In this document: one piece after another, positions 12,601 through 25,438 of the stretch
Position numbering within the stretch: the stretch's first letter is position 1
How the letters are laid out: each line of letters begins with the position of its first letter
Source of the DNA: Liolophura sinensis
Taxonomy: Eukaryota; Mollusca; Polyplacophora; Chitonida; Chitonidae
Length of the DNA: 64,000 nucleotides
NCBI RefSeq assembly: GCF_032854445.1
Contig: NW_027018075.1
Location: 1-64,000, forward strand
Direction of reading: 5' to 3'
Notes under the pieces: generated by a model
What the model saw: only the letters and a program-made list of their open reading frames with translations
Told to the model about the DNA's origin: nothing
The model's database searches: none
Made by a program: the position numbers and the translations under genes

Positions 12601-14059
12601 TTTTATGTACAAATGGTCTGGTTTTCCAAAAGTAGATAAAGACATTGAGATTGTCTTGGACTTAGAAGTAACACAATTGCTGGGTGAGTTGAATGGGCTT
12701 ATCCGATAGATTTGACGTCTTCTGGGCTACCGAAGGGCACATAACTTATAGTCAAAAGTTGAATATAGTAATGACCAGTCGCGATTGTACAGAGTACAGT
12801 GTAGCCGATTTCAATTAACAAAAAGACCAGGTAAAAATGCAAAAGTGGAAAAACTGTTCCAGTCCGGCTGGTAAGAGGCTAATCCGACGTATTTTGTGAC
12901 GAGAAATCGAATGGTGCAAACCGCGTTGCTCTCCGACCATTACTTTTCGCTGTAGTGACAATTGAATGATCATTTATGTCATAATCACGTGCCCAGCAAC
13001 GGGTCTTACTCCATGGAAACCAGGGAAATTTGCAATTTTTCAACAGCTGCCGATGCCTGGCTCAATTCCGCATCTTTTGGCACTTTACTGAAGTGGGTCA
13101 GTGTTCAGTTGTACTTTTCACAGCAGACTGTATCAAGTACCTTGTGGTTTTCACGTACAAATGGTGTGGTTTTTCTACACGTAGATAAAGACATTGAGAT
13201 TGTCTTGCACTTAGAAGTAAGGCAATTGCTGGGTGAGTTAAATGGGCTTGGCCCAAAGATTTGACGTCTTCTGGGCTACCGAAGGGCACATAACTTATAG
13301 TCAAAAGTTGAATATAGTAATGACCAGTCGCGATTGTACAGAGTACAGTGTAGCCGATTTCAATTAACAAAAAGACCAGGCAAAAATGCAAAAGTGGAAA
13401 AACTGTTCCAGTGCTGCTGGTAAGAGGCTAATCCGACGTATTTTGTGACGAGAAATCGAATGGTGCAAACCGCGTTGCTCTCCGACCAATACTTTTGCCT
13501 GTAGTGACAATTGAATGATCATTTATGTCATAATCACGTGCCCAGCAACGGCTCTTACTCCATGGAAACCAGGGAAATTTGCAATTTTTCAACAGCTGCC
13601 GATGCCTGGCTCAATTCCGCATCTTTTGGCACCTTATTCATGTGGGTCTGTGGTCAGTTGTACTTTTTACAGCAGACTGTATCAAGTACCTTGTGGTTTT
13701 CATGTACAAATGGTGTGGTTTTTCTACACGTAGATAAAGACATTGAGATTGTCTTGCACTTAGAAGTAAGACAATTGCTGGGTGAGTTAAATGGGCTTGG
13801 CCCAAAGATTTGACTTCTTCTGGGCTACCGAAGGGCACATAACTTATAGTCAAAAGTTGAATATAGTAATGACCAGTCGCGATTGTACAGAGTACAGTGT
13901 AGCCGATTTCAATTAACAAAAAGACCAGGCAAAAATGCAAAAGTGGAAAAACTGTTCCAGTGCTACTAGTAAGAGCCTAATCCGACGTATTTTGTGAAGA
14001 GAAATCGAATGGTGCAATCCGCGTTGCTCTCCGACCAATACTTTTGGCTGTAGCGACAA
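9670..14059 (+). repeat. Array segment: mixed types with a repeated trio
   Basis: Eight monomers. The first, near 9670, has a disturbed start ('gacgactgaaagatc'). The next, near 10218, carries the 'ttataaatgtggg' variant. The trio at 11317, 11865 and about 12413 repeats the type order of 1987-3632. The copy at 12413 carries 'ttttccaaaagtag' at 12621-12636. A 1-bp deletion ('atgcaaagtgg') and a 1-bp insertion ('gtatttttgtg') near 11750-11795 show that single-base indels have accumulated here too. Confidence 0.8.
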
Positions 14060-17000
14060 TTGAATGATCATTTATGTCATAATCACGTGCGTAGCATCGG
14101 CTCTTACTCCATGGAAACCAGGTAAATTTGCAATTTTTTAACAGCTGCCGATGCCTGGCAATTCCACATCTTTTGGCACCTTAAAAATGTGGGTCAGTGT
14201 TTAGTTTTACTTTTTACAGCAGACTGTATCAAGTACCTTGTGTTTTTCACGTACAAATGGTCTGATTTTTCTACACGTAGATAAAGACATTGAGATTGTC
14301 TTGGACTTACAAGTAAGACAATTGCTGGGTGAATTAAATGGGCTTGGCCCAAGATTTCAGGTCTTCTGGGCTACCGAAGGGCACATAACTTATAGTCAAA
14401 AGTTAAATATAGTAATGACCAGTCGCGATTGTACAGAGTACAGTGTAGCCGATTTCATTAACAAAAAGACCAGGCAAAAATGCAAAAGTGGAAAAACTGT
14501 TCCAGTGCTACTAGTAAGAGGCTAATCCGACGTATTTTGTGGGCGAGAAATCGAATGGTGCAATCCCCATTGCTCTCCGACCAATACTTTTGGCTGTAGT
14601 GACAATTGAATGATCATTTATGTCATAATCACGTGCCCAGCAACGGCTCTTACTCCATGGAAACCAGGGAAAATTTGCAATTTTTCAACAGCTGCCGATG
14701 CCTGGCTCAATTCTGCATCTTTTGGCACCTTATTCATGTGGGTCTGTGGTCAGTTGTACTTTTTATAGCAGACTGTATCAAGTACCTTGTGTTTTTCATG
14801 TACAAATGGTGTGGTTTTTCTACACGTAGATAAAGACATTGAGATTGTCTTGCACTTAGAAGTAAGGCAATTGCTGGGTGAGTTAAATGGGCTTAGCCCA
14901 AAGATTTCAGGTCTTCTGGGCTACCGAAGGGCACATAACTTATAGTCAAAAGTTGAATATAGTAATGACCAGTCGCGATTGTACAGAGTGCAGTGTAGCC
15001 GATTTTCAATTAACAAAAAGACCAGGCAAAAATGCAAAAGTGGAAAAACTGTTCCAGTGCTGCTGGTAAGAGGCTAATCAGACGTATTTTGTGACGACAA
15101 ATCGAATGGTGCAAACCGCGTTGCTCTCCGACCAATACTTTTGCCTGTAGTGACAATTGAATGATCATTTATGTCATAATCACGTGCCCAGCAACGGCTC
15201 TTACTCCATGGAAACCAGGGAAATTTGCAATTTTTCAACAGCTGCCGATGCCTGGCTCAATTCCGCATCTTTTGGCACCTTATTCATGTGGGTCTGTGGG
15301 TCAGTTGTACTTTTTACAGCAGACTGTATCAAGTACCTACTGTATCAAGTACCTTGTGGTTTTCACGTACAAATGGTGTGGTTTTTCTACACGTAGATAA
15401 AGACATTGAGATTGTCTTGCACTTAGAAGTAAGACAATTGCTGGGTGAGTTAAATGGGCTTGGCCCAAAGATTTGACGTCTTCTGGGCTACCGAAGGGCA
15501 ATAACTTATAGTCAAAAGTTGAATATAGTAATGACCAGTCCGCGATTGTACAGAGTACAGTGTAGCCGATTTCAATTAACAAAAAGACCAGGCAAAATGC
15601 AAAAGTGGAAAAACTGTTCCAGTGCTACTAGTAAGAGCCTAATCCGACGTATTTTGTGAAGAGAAATCGAATGGTGCAATCCGCGTTGCTCTCCGACCAA
15701 TACTTTTGGCTGTAGCGACAATTGAATGATCATTTATGTCATAATCACGTGCGTAGCATCGGCTCTTACTCCATGGAAACCAGGTAAATTTGCAATTTTT
15801 TAACAGCTGCCGATGCCTGGCTCAATTCCGCATCTTTTGGCACCTTACTGAAGTGTGTTAGTGTTGAGTTGTACTTTTTACAGCAGACTGTATCAAGTAC
15901 TTGTGTTTTTCATGTACAAATGGTCTGGTTTTTCTACACGTAGATTAAAGACATTGAAATTGTCTTGGACTTAGAAGTAAGACAATTGCTGGGTGAGTTA
16001 AATGGGCTTAGCCCAAAGATTTCAGGTCTTCTGGGCTACCGAAGGGCACATAACTTATATTCAAAAGTTGAATATAGTAATGACCAGTCGCGATTGTACA
16101 GAGTGCAGTGTAGCCGGTTTTCAATTAACAAAAAGACCAGGCAAAATGCAAAAGTGGAAAAACTGTTCCAGTGCTGCTGGTAAGAGGCTAATCCGACGTA
16201 TTTTGTGACGAGAAATCGAATGGTGCAAACCGCGTTGCTCTCCGACCAATACTTTTGGCTGTAGTGACAATTGAATAATCATTTATGTCATAATCACGTG
16301 CCCAGCAACGGCTCTTACTCCATGGAAACCAGGGAAATTTGCAATTTGTCAACAGCTGCCGATGCCTGGCTCATTCTGCATCTTTTGGCACCTTATTCAT
16401 GTGGGTCTGTGGTCAGTTGTACTTTTTATAGCAGACTGTATCAAGTACCTTGTGTTTTTCATGTACAAATGGTGTGGTTTTTCTACACGTAGATAAAGAC
16501 ATTGAGATTGTCTTGCACTTAGAAGTAAGGCAATTGCTGGGTGAGTTAAATGGCTTAGCCAAAGATTTCAAGTCTTCTGGGCTACCGAAGGGCACATAAC
16601 TTATAGTCAAAAGTTGAATATAGTAATGACCAGTCGCGATTGTACAGAGTACAGTGTAGCCGATTTCAATTAACAAAAAGACCAGGCAAAAATGCAAAAG
16701 TGGAAAAACTGTTCCAGTGCTGCTGGTAAGAGGCTAATCCGACGTATTTTGTGACGAGAAATCGAATGGTGCAAACCGCGTAGCTCTCCGACCAATACTT
16801 TTGGCTGTAGTGACAATTGAATGATCATTTACGTCATAATCACGTGCCCAGCAACGGCTCTTACTCCATGGAAACCAGGGAAATTTGCAATTTTTCAACA
16901 GCTGCCGATGCCTGGCCCAATTCTGCATCTTTTGGCACCTTAAAAATGTGGGTCAGTGTTTAGTTGTACTTTTTACAGCAGACTGTATCAAGTACCTTGT

Positions 17001-19558
17001 GTTTTTCACGTACAAATGGTCTGGTTTTTCTACACGTAGATAAAGACATTAAGATTGTCTTGCACTTAGAAGTAAGGCAATTGCTGGGTGAGTTAAATGG
17101 GCTTAGCCCAAAGATTTGACGTCTTCTGGGCTACCGAAGGGCACATAACTTATAGTCAAAAGTTGAATATAGTAATGACCAGTCGCGATTGTACAGAGTG
17201 CAGTGTAGCCGATTTCAATTAACAAAAAGACCAGGCAAAAATGCAAAAGTGGAAAAACTCTTCCAGTGCTGCTGGTAAGAGGCTAATCCGACGTATTTTG
17301 TGACGACAAATCGAATGGTGCAAACGCGTTGCTCTCCGACCAATACTTTTGGCTGTAGCGACAGATCAATGATCATTGATGTCATAATCACGTGCCCAGC
17401 AACGGCTATTACTCCATGGAAATCAGGGATATTTTGCAATTTTTTAACAGCTGCCGATGCCTGGCCCAATTCCACATCTTTTGGCACCTTAAAAATGTGG
17501 GTCAGTGTTTAGTTGTACTTTTTAACAGCAGACTGTATCAAGTACCTTGTGTTTTTCACGTACAAATGGTCTGGTTTTTCTACACGTAGATAAAGACATT
17601 GAGATTGTCTTGCACTTAGAAGTAAGGCAATTGCTGGGTGAGTTAAATGGCTTAGCCCAAAGATTTGACGTCTTCTGGGCTACCGAAGGGCACATAACTT
17701 ATAGTCAAAAGTTGAATATAGTAATGACCAGTCGCGATTGTACAGAGTGCAGTGTAGCCGATTTCAATTAACAAAAAGACCAGGCAAAAATGCAAAAGTG
17801 GAAAAACTCTTCCAGTGCTGCTGGTAAGAGGCTAATCCGACGTATTTTGTGACGACAAATCGAATGGTGCAACCGCGTTGCTCTCCGACCAATACTTTTG
17901 GCTGTAGCGACAGATCAATGATCATTGATGTCATAATCACGTGCCAGCAACGCTCTTACTCCATGGAAATCAGGGATATTTGCAATTTTTAACAGCTGCC
18001 GATGCCTTGGCTCAATTCCACATCTTTTGGCACCTTAAAAATGTGGGTCAGTGTTTAGTTGTACTTTTTACAGCAGACTGTATCAAGTACCTTGTGTTTT
18101 TTCACGTACAAATGGTCTGATTTTTCTACACGTAGATAAAGACATTGAGATTGTCTTGGACTTACAAGTAAGACAATTGCTGGGTGAATTAAATGGGCTT
18201 GGCCAAAGATTTCAGGTCTTCTGGGCTACCGAAGGGCACATAACTTATAGTCAAAGTTAAATATAGTAATGACCAGTCGCGATTGTACAGAGTACAGTGT
18301 AGCCGATTTCAATTAACAAAAAGACCAGGCAAAAATGCAAAAGTGGAAAAAACTGTTCCAGTGCTACTAGTAAGAGGCTAATCCGACGTATTTTGTGACG
18401 AGAAATCGAATGGTGCAACCCACGTTGCTCTCCGACCAATACGTTTGGCTGTAGCGACAATTGAATGATCATTTATGTCATAATCACGTGCGTAGCATCG
18501 GCTCTTACTCCATGGAAACCAGGGAAATTTGCAATTTTTCAACAGCTGCCGATGCCTGGCTCAATTCCGCATCTTTTGGCACCTTATTCATGTGGGTCTG
18601 TGGTCAGTTGTACTTTTTACAGCAGACTGTATTAAGTACCTTGTGTTTTTCATGTACAAATGGTGTGGTTTTTTCTACACGTAGATAAAGACATTTAGAT
18701 TGTCTTGCACTTAGAAGTAAGGCATTTGCTGGGTGAGTTAAATGGGCTTAGCCGAAAGATTTGACGTCTTCTGGGCTACCGAAGGGCACATCACTTATAT
18801 TCAAAAGTTGAATATAGTAATGACCAGTCGCGATTGTACAGAGTACAGTGTACCGATTCAATTAACAAAAAGACCAGGTAAAAATGCAAAAGTGGAAAAA
18901 CTGTTCCAGTGCTGCTGGTAAGAGGCTAATCCGACGTATTTTGTGACGAGAAATCGAATGGTGCAAACCGCGTTGCTCTCCGACCAATACTTTTGGCTGT
19001 AGTGACAATTGAATGATCATTTATGTCATAATTACGTGCCCAGCAACGGCTCTTACTCCATGGAAACCAGGGAAATTTGCAATTTTTCAACAGCTGCCGA
19101 TGCCTGGCTCAATTCCGCATCTTTTGGCACCTTACTGAAGTGGGTCAGTGTTCAGTTATACTTTTTACAGCAGACTGTATCAAGTACCTTGTGTTTTTTA
19201 TGTACAAATGGTGTGGTTTTTCTACACGTAGATAAAGGACATTGAGATTGTCTTGGACTTAGAAGTAAGACAATTGCTGGGTGAGTTAAATGGGCTTAGC
19301 CGATAGATTTGACGTCTTCTGGGCTACCGAAGGGCACATAACTTATAGTCAAAAGTTGAATATAGTAATGACCAGTCGCGATTGTACAGAGTACAGTGTA
19401 GCCGATTTCAATTAACAAAAAGACCAGGTAAAAATGCAAAAGTGGAAAAACTGTTCCAGTGCTGCTGGTAAGAGGCTAATCCGACGTATTTTGTGACGAG
19501 AAATCGAATGGTGCAAACCGCGTTGCTCTCCGACCAATACTTTTGGCTGTAGTGACAA
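14060..19558 (+). repeat. Array segment: indel-rich, degenerate monomers
   Basis: Ten monomers still recognisable end to end but carrying many one- and two-base gains or losses against the common sequence. Examples lie near 14158, 14350, 14456, 15003, 15298, 15500, 15540, 15596, 15899, 15944, 16120, 16371, 16551, 17320, 17432, 17522, 17648, 17871, 17943, 18006, 18202, 18254 and 18849. A 16-bp tandem duplication sits at 15323-15354. Types are mixed, and the 'ttaaaaatgtggg' variant is frequent (near 14180, 16940, 17490 and 18035). No frame stays open consistently. Either this is an older, less homogenised stretch or the base calls here are poorer. Confidence 0.8.
15323..15354 (+). repeat. 16-bp tandem duplication
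   Basis: 'actgtatcaagtacct' occurs twice back to back (15323-15338 and 15339-15354), duplicating the right arm of the 30-nt hairpin. The monomer starting at 15157 is 565 bp long as a result. It lies in the indel-rich segment. Confidence 0.95.
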
Positions 19559-22500
19559 TTGAATGATAATTTATGTCATAATCACGTGCCCAGCAACGGG
19601 TCTTACTCCATGGAAACCAGGGAAATTTGCAATTTTTTCAACAGCTGCCGATGCCTGGCTCAATTCCGCATCTTTTGGCACCTTATTCATGTGGGTCTGT
19701 GGTCAGTTGTACTTTTTACAGCAGACTGTATCAAGTACCTTGTGTTTTTCACGTACAAATGGTCTGGTTTTTCTACACGTAGATAAAGACATTGAGATTG
19801 TCTTGCACTTAGAAGTAAGACAATTGCTGGGTGAGTTAAATGGGCTTGGCCCAAAGATTTCAGGTCTTCTGGGCTACCGAAGGGCACATAACTTATAGTC
19901 AAAAGTTGAATATAGTAATGACCAGTCGCGATTGTACAGAGTACAGTGTAGCCGATTTCAATTAACAAAAAGACCAGGCAAAAATGCAAAAGTGGAAAAA
20001 CTGTTCCAGTGCTACTAGTAAGAGCCTAATCCGACGTATTTTGTGACGAGAAATTGAATGGTGCAATCCGCGTTGCTCTCCGACCAATACTTTTGGCTGT
20101 AGCGACAATTGAAATATCATTTATGTCATAATCACGTGCGTAGCATCGGCTCTTACTCCATGGAAACCAGGGAAATTTGCAATTTTTCAACAGCTGCCGA
20201 TGCCTGGCTCAATTCCGCATCTTTTGGCACCTTACTGAAGTGGGTTAGTGTTCAGTTGTACTTTTTACAGCAGACTGTATCAAGTACCTTGTGTTTTTCA
20301 CGTACAAATGGTGTGGTTTTTCTACACGTAGATAAAGACATTGAAATTGTCTTGGACTTAGAAGTAAGACAATTGCTGGGTGAGTTAAATGGGCTTAGCC
20401 CAAAGATTTCAGGTCTTCTGGGCTACCGAAGGGCACATAACTTATAGTCAAAAGTTGAATATAGTAATGACCAGTCGCGATTGTACAGAGTGCAGTGTAG
20501 CCGGTTTCAATTAACAAAAAGACCAGGCAAAAATGCAAAAGTGGAAAAACTGTTCCAGTGCTACTAGTAAGAGGCTAATCCGACGTATTTTGTGACGAGA
20601 AATCGAATGGTGCAAACCGCGTTGCTCTCCGACCAATACTTTTGGCTGTAGCGACAGATCAATGATCATGGATGTCATAATCACGTGCCCAGCAACGGCT
20701 CTTACTCCATGGAAACCAGGGATATTTGCAATTTTTTAACAGCTGCCGATGCCTGGCCCAATTCCACATCTTTTGGCACCTTATAAATGTGGGTCAGTGT
20801 TTAGTTGTACTTTTTACAGCAGACTGTAACAAGTACCTTGTGTTTTTTATGTACAAATGGTCTGGTTTTTCTACACGTAGATAAAGACATTGAGATTGTC
20901 TTGCACTTAGAAGTAAGACAATTTCTGGTTAGTTAAATGGGCTTGGCCGAAAGATTTGACGTCTTCTGGGCTACCGAAGGGCACATAACTTATAGTCAAA
21001 AGTTGAATATAGTAATGACCAGTCGCGATTGTACAGAGTACAGTGTAGCCGATTTCAATTAACAAAAAGACCAGGCAAAAATGCAAAAGTGGAAAAAACT
21101 GTTCCAGTGCTACTAGTAAGAGCCTAATCCGACGTATTTTGTGACGAGAAATCGAATGGTGCAATCCGCGTTGCTCTCCGACCAATACTTTTGGCTGTAG
21201 CGACAATTGAATGATCATTTATGTCATAATCACGTGCGTAGCATCGGCTCTTACTCCATGGAAACCAGGGAAATTTGCAATTTTTAACAGCTGCCGATGC
21301 CTGGCTCAATTCCGCATCTTTTGGCACCTTACTGAAGTGGGTTAGTGTTCAGTTGTACTTTTTACAGCAGACTGTATCAAGTACCTTGTGTTTTTCACGT
21401 ACAAATGGTCTGGTTTTTCTACACGTAGATAAAGACATTGAAATTGTCTTGGACTTAGAAGTAAGACAATTGCTGGGTGAGTTAAATGGGCCTTAGCCCA
21501 AAGATTTCAGGTCTTCTGGGCTACCGAAGGGCACATAACTTATAGTCAAAAGTTGAATATAGTAATGACCAGTCGCGATTGTACAGAGTACAGTGTAGCC
21601 GATTTCAATTACAAAAAGACCAGGCAAAAATGCAAAAGTGGAAAAACTGTTCCAGTGCTGCTGGTAAGAGGCTAATCCGACGTATTTTGTGACGAGAAAT
21701 CGAATGGTGCAATCCGCGTTGCTCTCCGACCAATACTTTTGGCTGTAGCGACAATTGAATGATCATTTATGTCATAATCACGTGCGTAGCATCGGCTCTT
21801 ACTCCATGGAAACCAGGGAAATTTGCAATTTTTAACAGCTGCCGATGCCTGGCTCAATTCCGCATCTTTTGGCACCTTACTGAAGTGGGTTAGTGTTCAG
21901 TTGTACTTTTTACAGCAGACTGTATCAAGTACCTTGTGTTTTTCACGTACAAATGGTGTGGTTTTTCTACACGTAGATAAAGACATTGAAATTGTCTTGG
22001 ACTTAGAAGTAAGACAATTGCTGGGTGAGTTAAATGGGCTTAGCCCAAAGATTTCAGGTCTTCTGGGCTACCGAAGGGCACATAACTTATAGTCAAAAGT
22101 TGAATATAGTAATGACCAGTCGCGATTGTACAGAGTGCAGTGTAGCCGATTTCAATTAACAAAAAGACCAGGTAAAAATGCAAAAGTGGAAAAACTGTTC
22201 CAGTGCTACTAGTAAGAGGCTAATCCGACGTATTTTGTGACGAGAAATCGAATGGTGCAAACCGCGTTGCTCTCCGACCAATACTTTTGGCTGTAGCGAC
22301 AGATCAATGATCATTGATGTCATAATCACGTGCCCAGCAACGGCTCTTACTCCATGGAAACCTGGGATATTTGCAATTTTTTAACAGCTGCCGATGCCTG
22401 GCCCAATTCCGCATCTTTTGGCACCTTATAAATGTGGGTCAGTGTTTAGTTGTACTTTTTACAGCAGACTGTATCAAGTACCTTGTGTTTTTTATGTACA

Positions 22501-25438
22501 AATGGTCTGGTTTTTCTACACGTAGATAAAGACATTGAGATTGTCTTGCACTTAGAAGTAAGACAATTGCTGGGTGAGTTAAATGGGCTTGGCCGAAAGA
22601 TTTGACGTCTTCTGGGCTACCGAAGGGCACATAACTTATAGTCAAAAGTTGAATATAGTAATGACCAGTCGCGATTGTACAGAGTACAGTGTAGCCGATT
22701 TCAATTAACAAAAAGACCAGGCAAAAATGCAAAAGTGGAAAAACTGTTCCAGTGCTGCTGGTAAGAGGCTAATCCGACGTATTTTGTGACGAGAAATCGA
22801 ATGGTGCAAACCGCGTTGCTCTCCGACCAATACTTTTGGCTGTAGTGACAATTGATTGATCATTTATGTCATAATCACGTGCCCAGCAACGGCTCTTACT
22901 CCATGGAAACCAGGGAAATTTGCAATTTTTCAACAGCTGCCGATGCCTGGCTCAATTCCGCATCTTTTGGCACCTTACTGAAGTGGGTCAGTGTTCAGTT
23001 GTACTTTTTACAGCAGACTGTATCAAGTACCTTGTGGTTTTCACGTACAAATGGTGTGGTTTTTCTACACGTAGATAAAGACATTGAGATTGTCTTGCAC
23101 TTAGAAGTAAGGCAATTGCTGGGTGAGTTAAATGGGCTGGGCCCAAAGATTTGACGTCTTCTGAGCTACCGAAGGGCACATAACTTATAGTCAAAAGTTA
23201 AATATAGTAATGACCAGTCGCGATTGTACAGAGTACAGTGTAGCCGGTTTCAATTAACAAAAAGACCAGGCAAAAATGCAAAAGTGGAAAAACTGTTCCA
23301 GTGCTGCTGGTAAGAGGCTAATCCGACGTATTTTGTGACGAGAAATCGAATGGTGCAAACCGCGTTGCTCTCCGACCAATACTTTTGGCTGTAGCGACAA
23401 TTGATTGATCATTGATGTCATAATCACGTGCGTAGCAACGGCTCTTACTCCATGGAAACCAGGGATATTTGCAATTTTTTAACAGCTGCCGATGCCTGGC
23501 CCAATTCTGCATCTTTTGGCACCTTAAAAATGTGGGTCAGTGTTCAGTTGTACTTTTTACAGCAGACTGTATCAAGTACCTTGTGTTTTTTATGTACAAA
23601 TGGTGTGGTTTTTCTACACGTAGATAAAGACATTGAGATTGTCTTGGACTTAGAAGTAAGACAATTGCTGGGTGAGTTAAATGGGCTTGGCCCAAAGATT
23701 TCAGGTCTTCTGGGCTACCGAAGGGCACATAACTTATAGTCGAAAGTTGAATATAGTAATGACCAGTCGCGATTGTACAGAGTACAGTGTAGCCGATTTC
23801 AATTAACAAAAAGACCAGGCAAAAATGCAAAAGTGGAAAAACTGTTCCAGTGCTACTAGTAAGAGCCTAATCCGACGTATTTTGTGACGAGAAATCGAAT
23901 GGTGCAACCCGCGTTGCTCTCCGACCAATACTTTTGGCTGTAGCGACAATTGAATGATCATTTATGTCATAATCACGTGCGTAGCATCGGCTCTTACTCC
24001 ATGGAAACCAGGGAAATTTGCAATTTTTCAACAGCTGCCGATGCCTGGCTCAATTCCGCATCTTTTGGCACCTTACTGAAGTGGGTTAGTGTTCAGTTGT
24101 ACTTTTTACAGCAGACTGTATCAAGTACCTTGTGTTTTTCACGTACAAATGGTGTGGTTTTTCTACACGTAGATAAAGACATTGAGATTGTCTTGCACTT
24201 AGAAGTAAGTGCAAGACATAGTCGGATTAGGCTCTTACCAGTGCTGCTGGTAAGAGGCTAATCCGACGTATTTTGTGACGAGAAATCGAATGGTGCAAAC
24301 CGCGTTGCTCTCCGACCAATACTTTTGGCTGTAGCGACAGATCAATGATCATTGATGTCATAATCACGTGCCCAGTAACGGCTCTTACTCCATGGAAACC
24401 AGGGATATTTGCAATTTTTTAACAGCTGCCGATGCCTGGCCCAATTCCACATCTTTTGGCACCTTATAAATGTGGGTCAGTGTTTAGTTGTACTTTTCAC
24501 AGCAGACTGTATCAAGTACCTTGTGTTTTTTATGTACAAATGGTGTGGTTTTTCTACACGTAGATAAAGACATTGAGATTGTCTTGCACTTAGAAGTAAG
24601 ACAATTGCTGGGTGAGTTAAATGGGCTTGGCCCAAAGATTTGACGTCTTCTGGGCTACCGAAGGGCACATAACTTATAGTCAAAAGTTGAATATAGTAAT
24701 GACCAGTCGCGATTGTACAGAGTACAGTGTAGCCGATTTCAATTAACAAAAAGACCAGGCAAAAATGCAAAAGTGGAAAAACTGTTCCAGTGCTACTAGT
24801 AAGAGCCTAATCCGACGTATTTTGTGAAGAGAAATCGAATGGTGCAATCCGCGTTGCTCTCCGACCAATACTTTTGGCTGTAGCGACAATTGAATGATCA
24901 TTTATGTCATAATCACGTGCGTAGCATCGGCTCTTACTCCATGGAAACCAGGTAAATTTGCAATTTTTTAACAGCTGCCGATGCCTGGCTCAATTCCGCA
25001 TCTTTTGGCACCTTACTGAAGTGGGTTAGTGTTCAGTTGTACTTTTTACAGCAGACTGTATCAAGTACCTTGTGTTTTTCACGTACAAATGGTCTGGTTT
25101 TTCTACACGTAGATAAAGACATTGAAATTGTCTTGGACTTAGAAGTAAGACAATTGCTGGGTGAGTTAAATGGGCTTAGCCCAAAGATTTCAGGTCTTCT
25201 GGGCTACCGAAGGGCACATAACTTATAGTCAAAAGTTGAATATAGTAATGACCAGTCGCGATTGTACAGAGTGCAGTGTAGCCGGTTTCAATTAACAAAA
25301 AGACCAGGCAAAAATGCAAAAGTGGAAAAACTGTTCCAGTGCTGCTGGTAAGAGGCTAATCCGACGTATTTTGTGACGAGAAATCGAATGGTGCAAACCG
25401 CGTTGCTCTCCGACCAATACTTTTGGCTGTAGTGACAA
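19559..25438 (+). repeat. Higher-order block, copy 1
   Basis: Eleven monomers whose order and private variants match 26536-31473. The copy at 19559 shares the unusual 'gaatgataattta' start and 'gcaacgggtc' with 26536. The copy at 20109 shares 'ttgaaatatcattta' with 27085. The copies at 22852, about 23400 and 23950 match 28731, 29280 and 29829. Offset is 6,976-6,977 bp on the left and 5,879 bp from 22852, so this copy has exactly two extra monomers (1,098 bp) between about 21.7 and 22.8 kb. The offset changes again to 6,037 bp after the shortened 391-bp monomer at 23950-24340. Confidence 0.85.
24190..24267 (+). repeat. Fold-back rearrangement: two short inverted repeats inside one monomer
   Basis: The monomer at 23950-24340 is only 391 bp. 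Compared with its intact counterpart at 29829-30377, bases equivalent to 30089-30274 (186 bp) are missing and 28 new bases (24210-24237) stand in their place, a net loss of 158 bp. The new bases create two inverted repeats. 24190-24201 'gtcttgcactta' pairs perfectly with 24206-24217 'taagtgcaagac' around a 4-nt loop 'gaag'. 24221-24240 pairs with 24248-24267 with one mismatch. The second arm is the reverse complement of 'taagagcctaatccgac', a variant common in neighbouring monomers. This is the only inverted satellite sequence I found. Confidence 0.93.
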
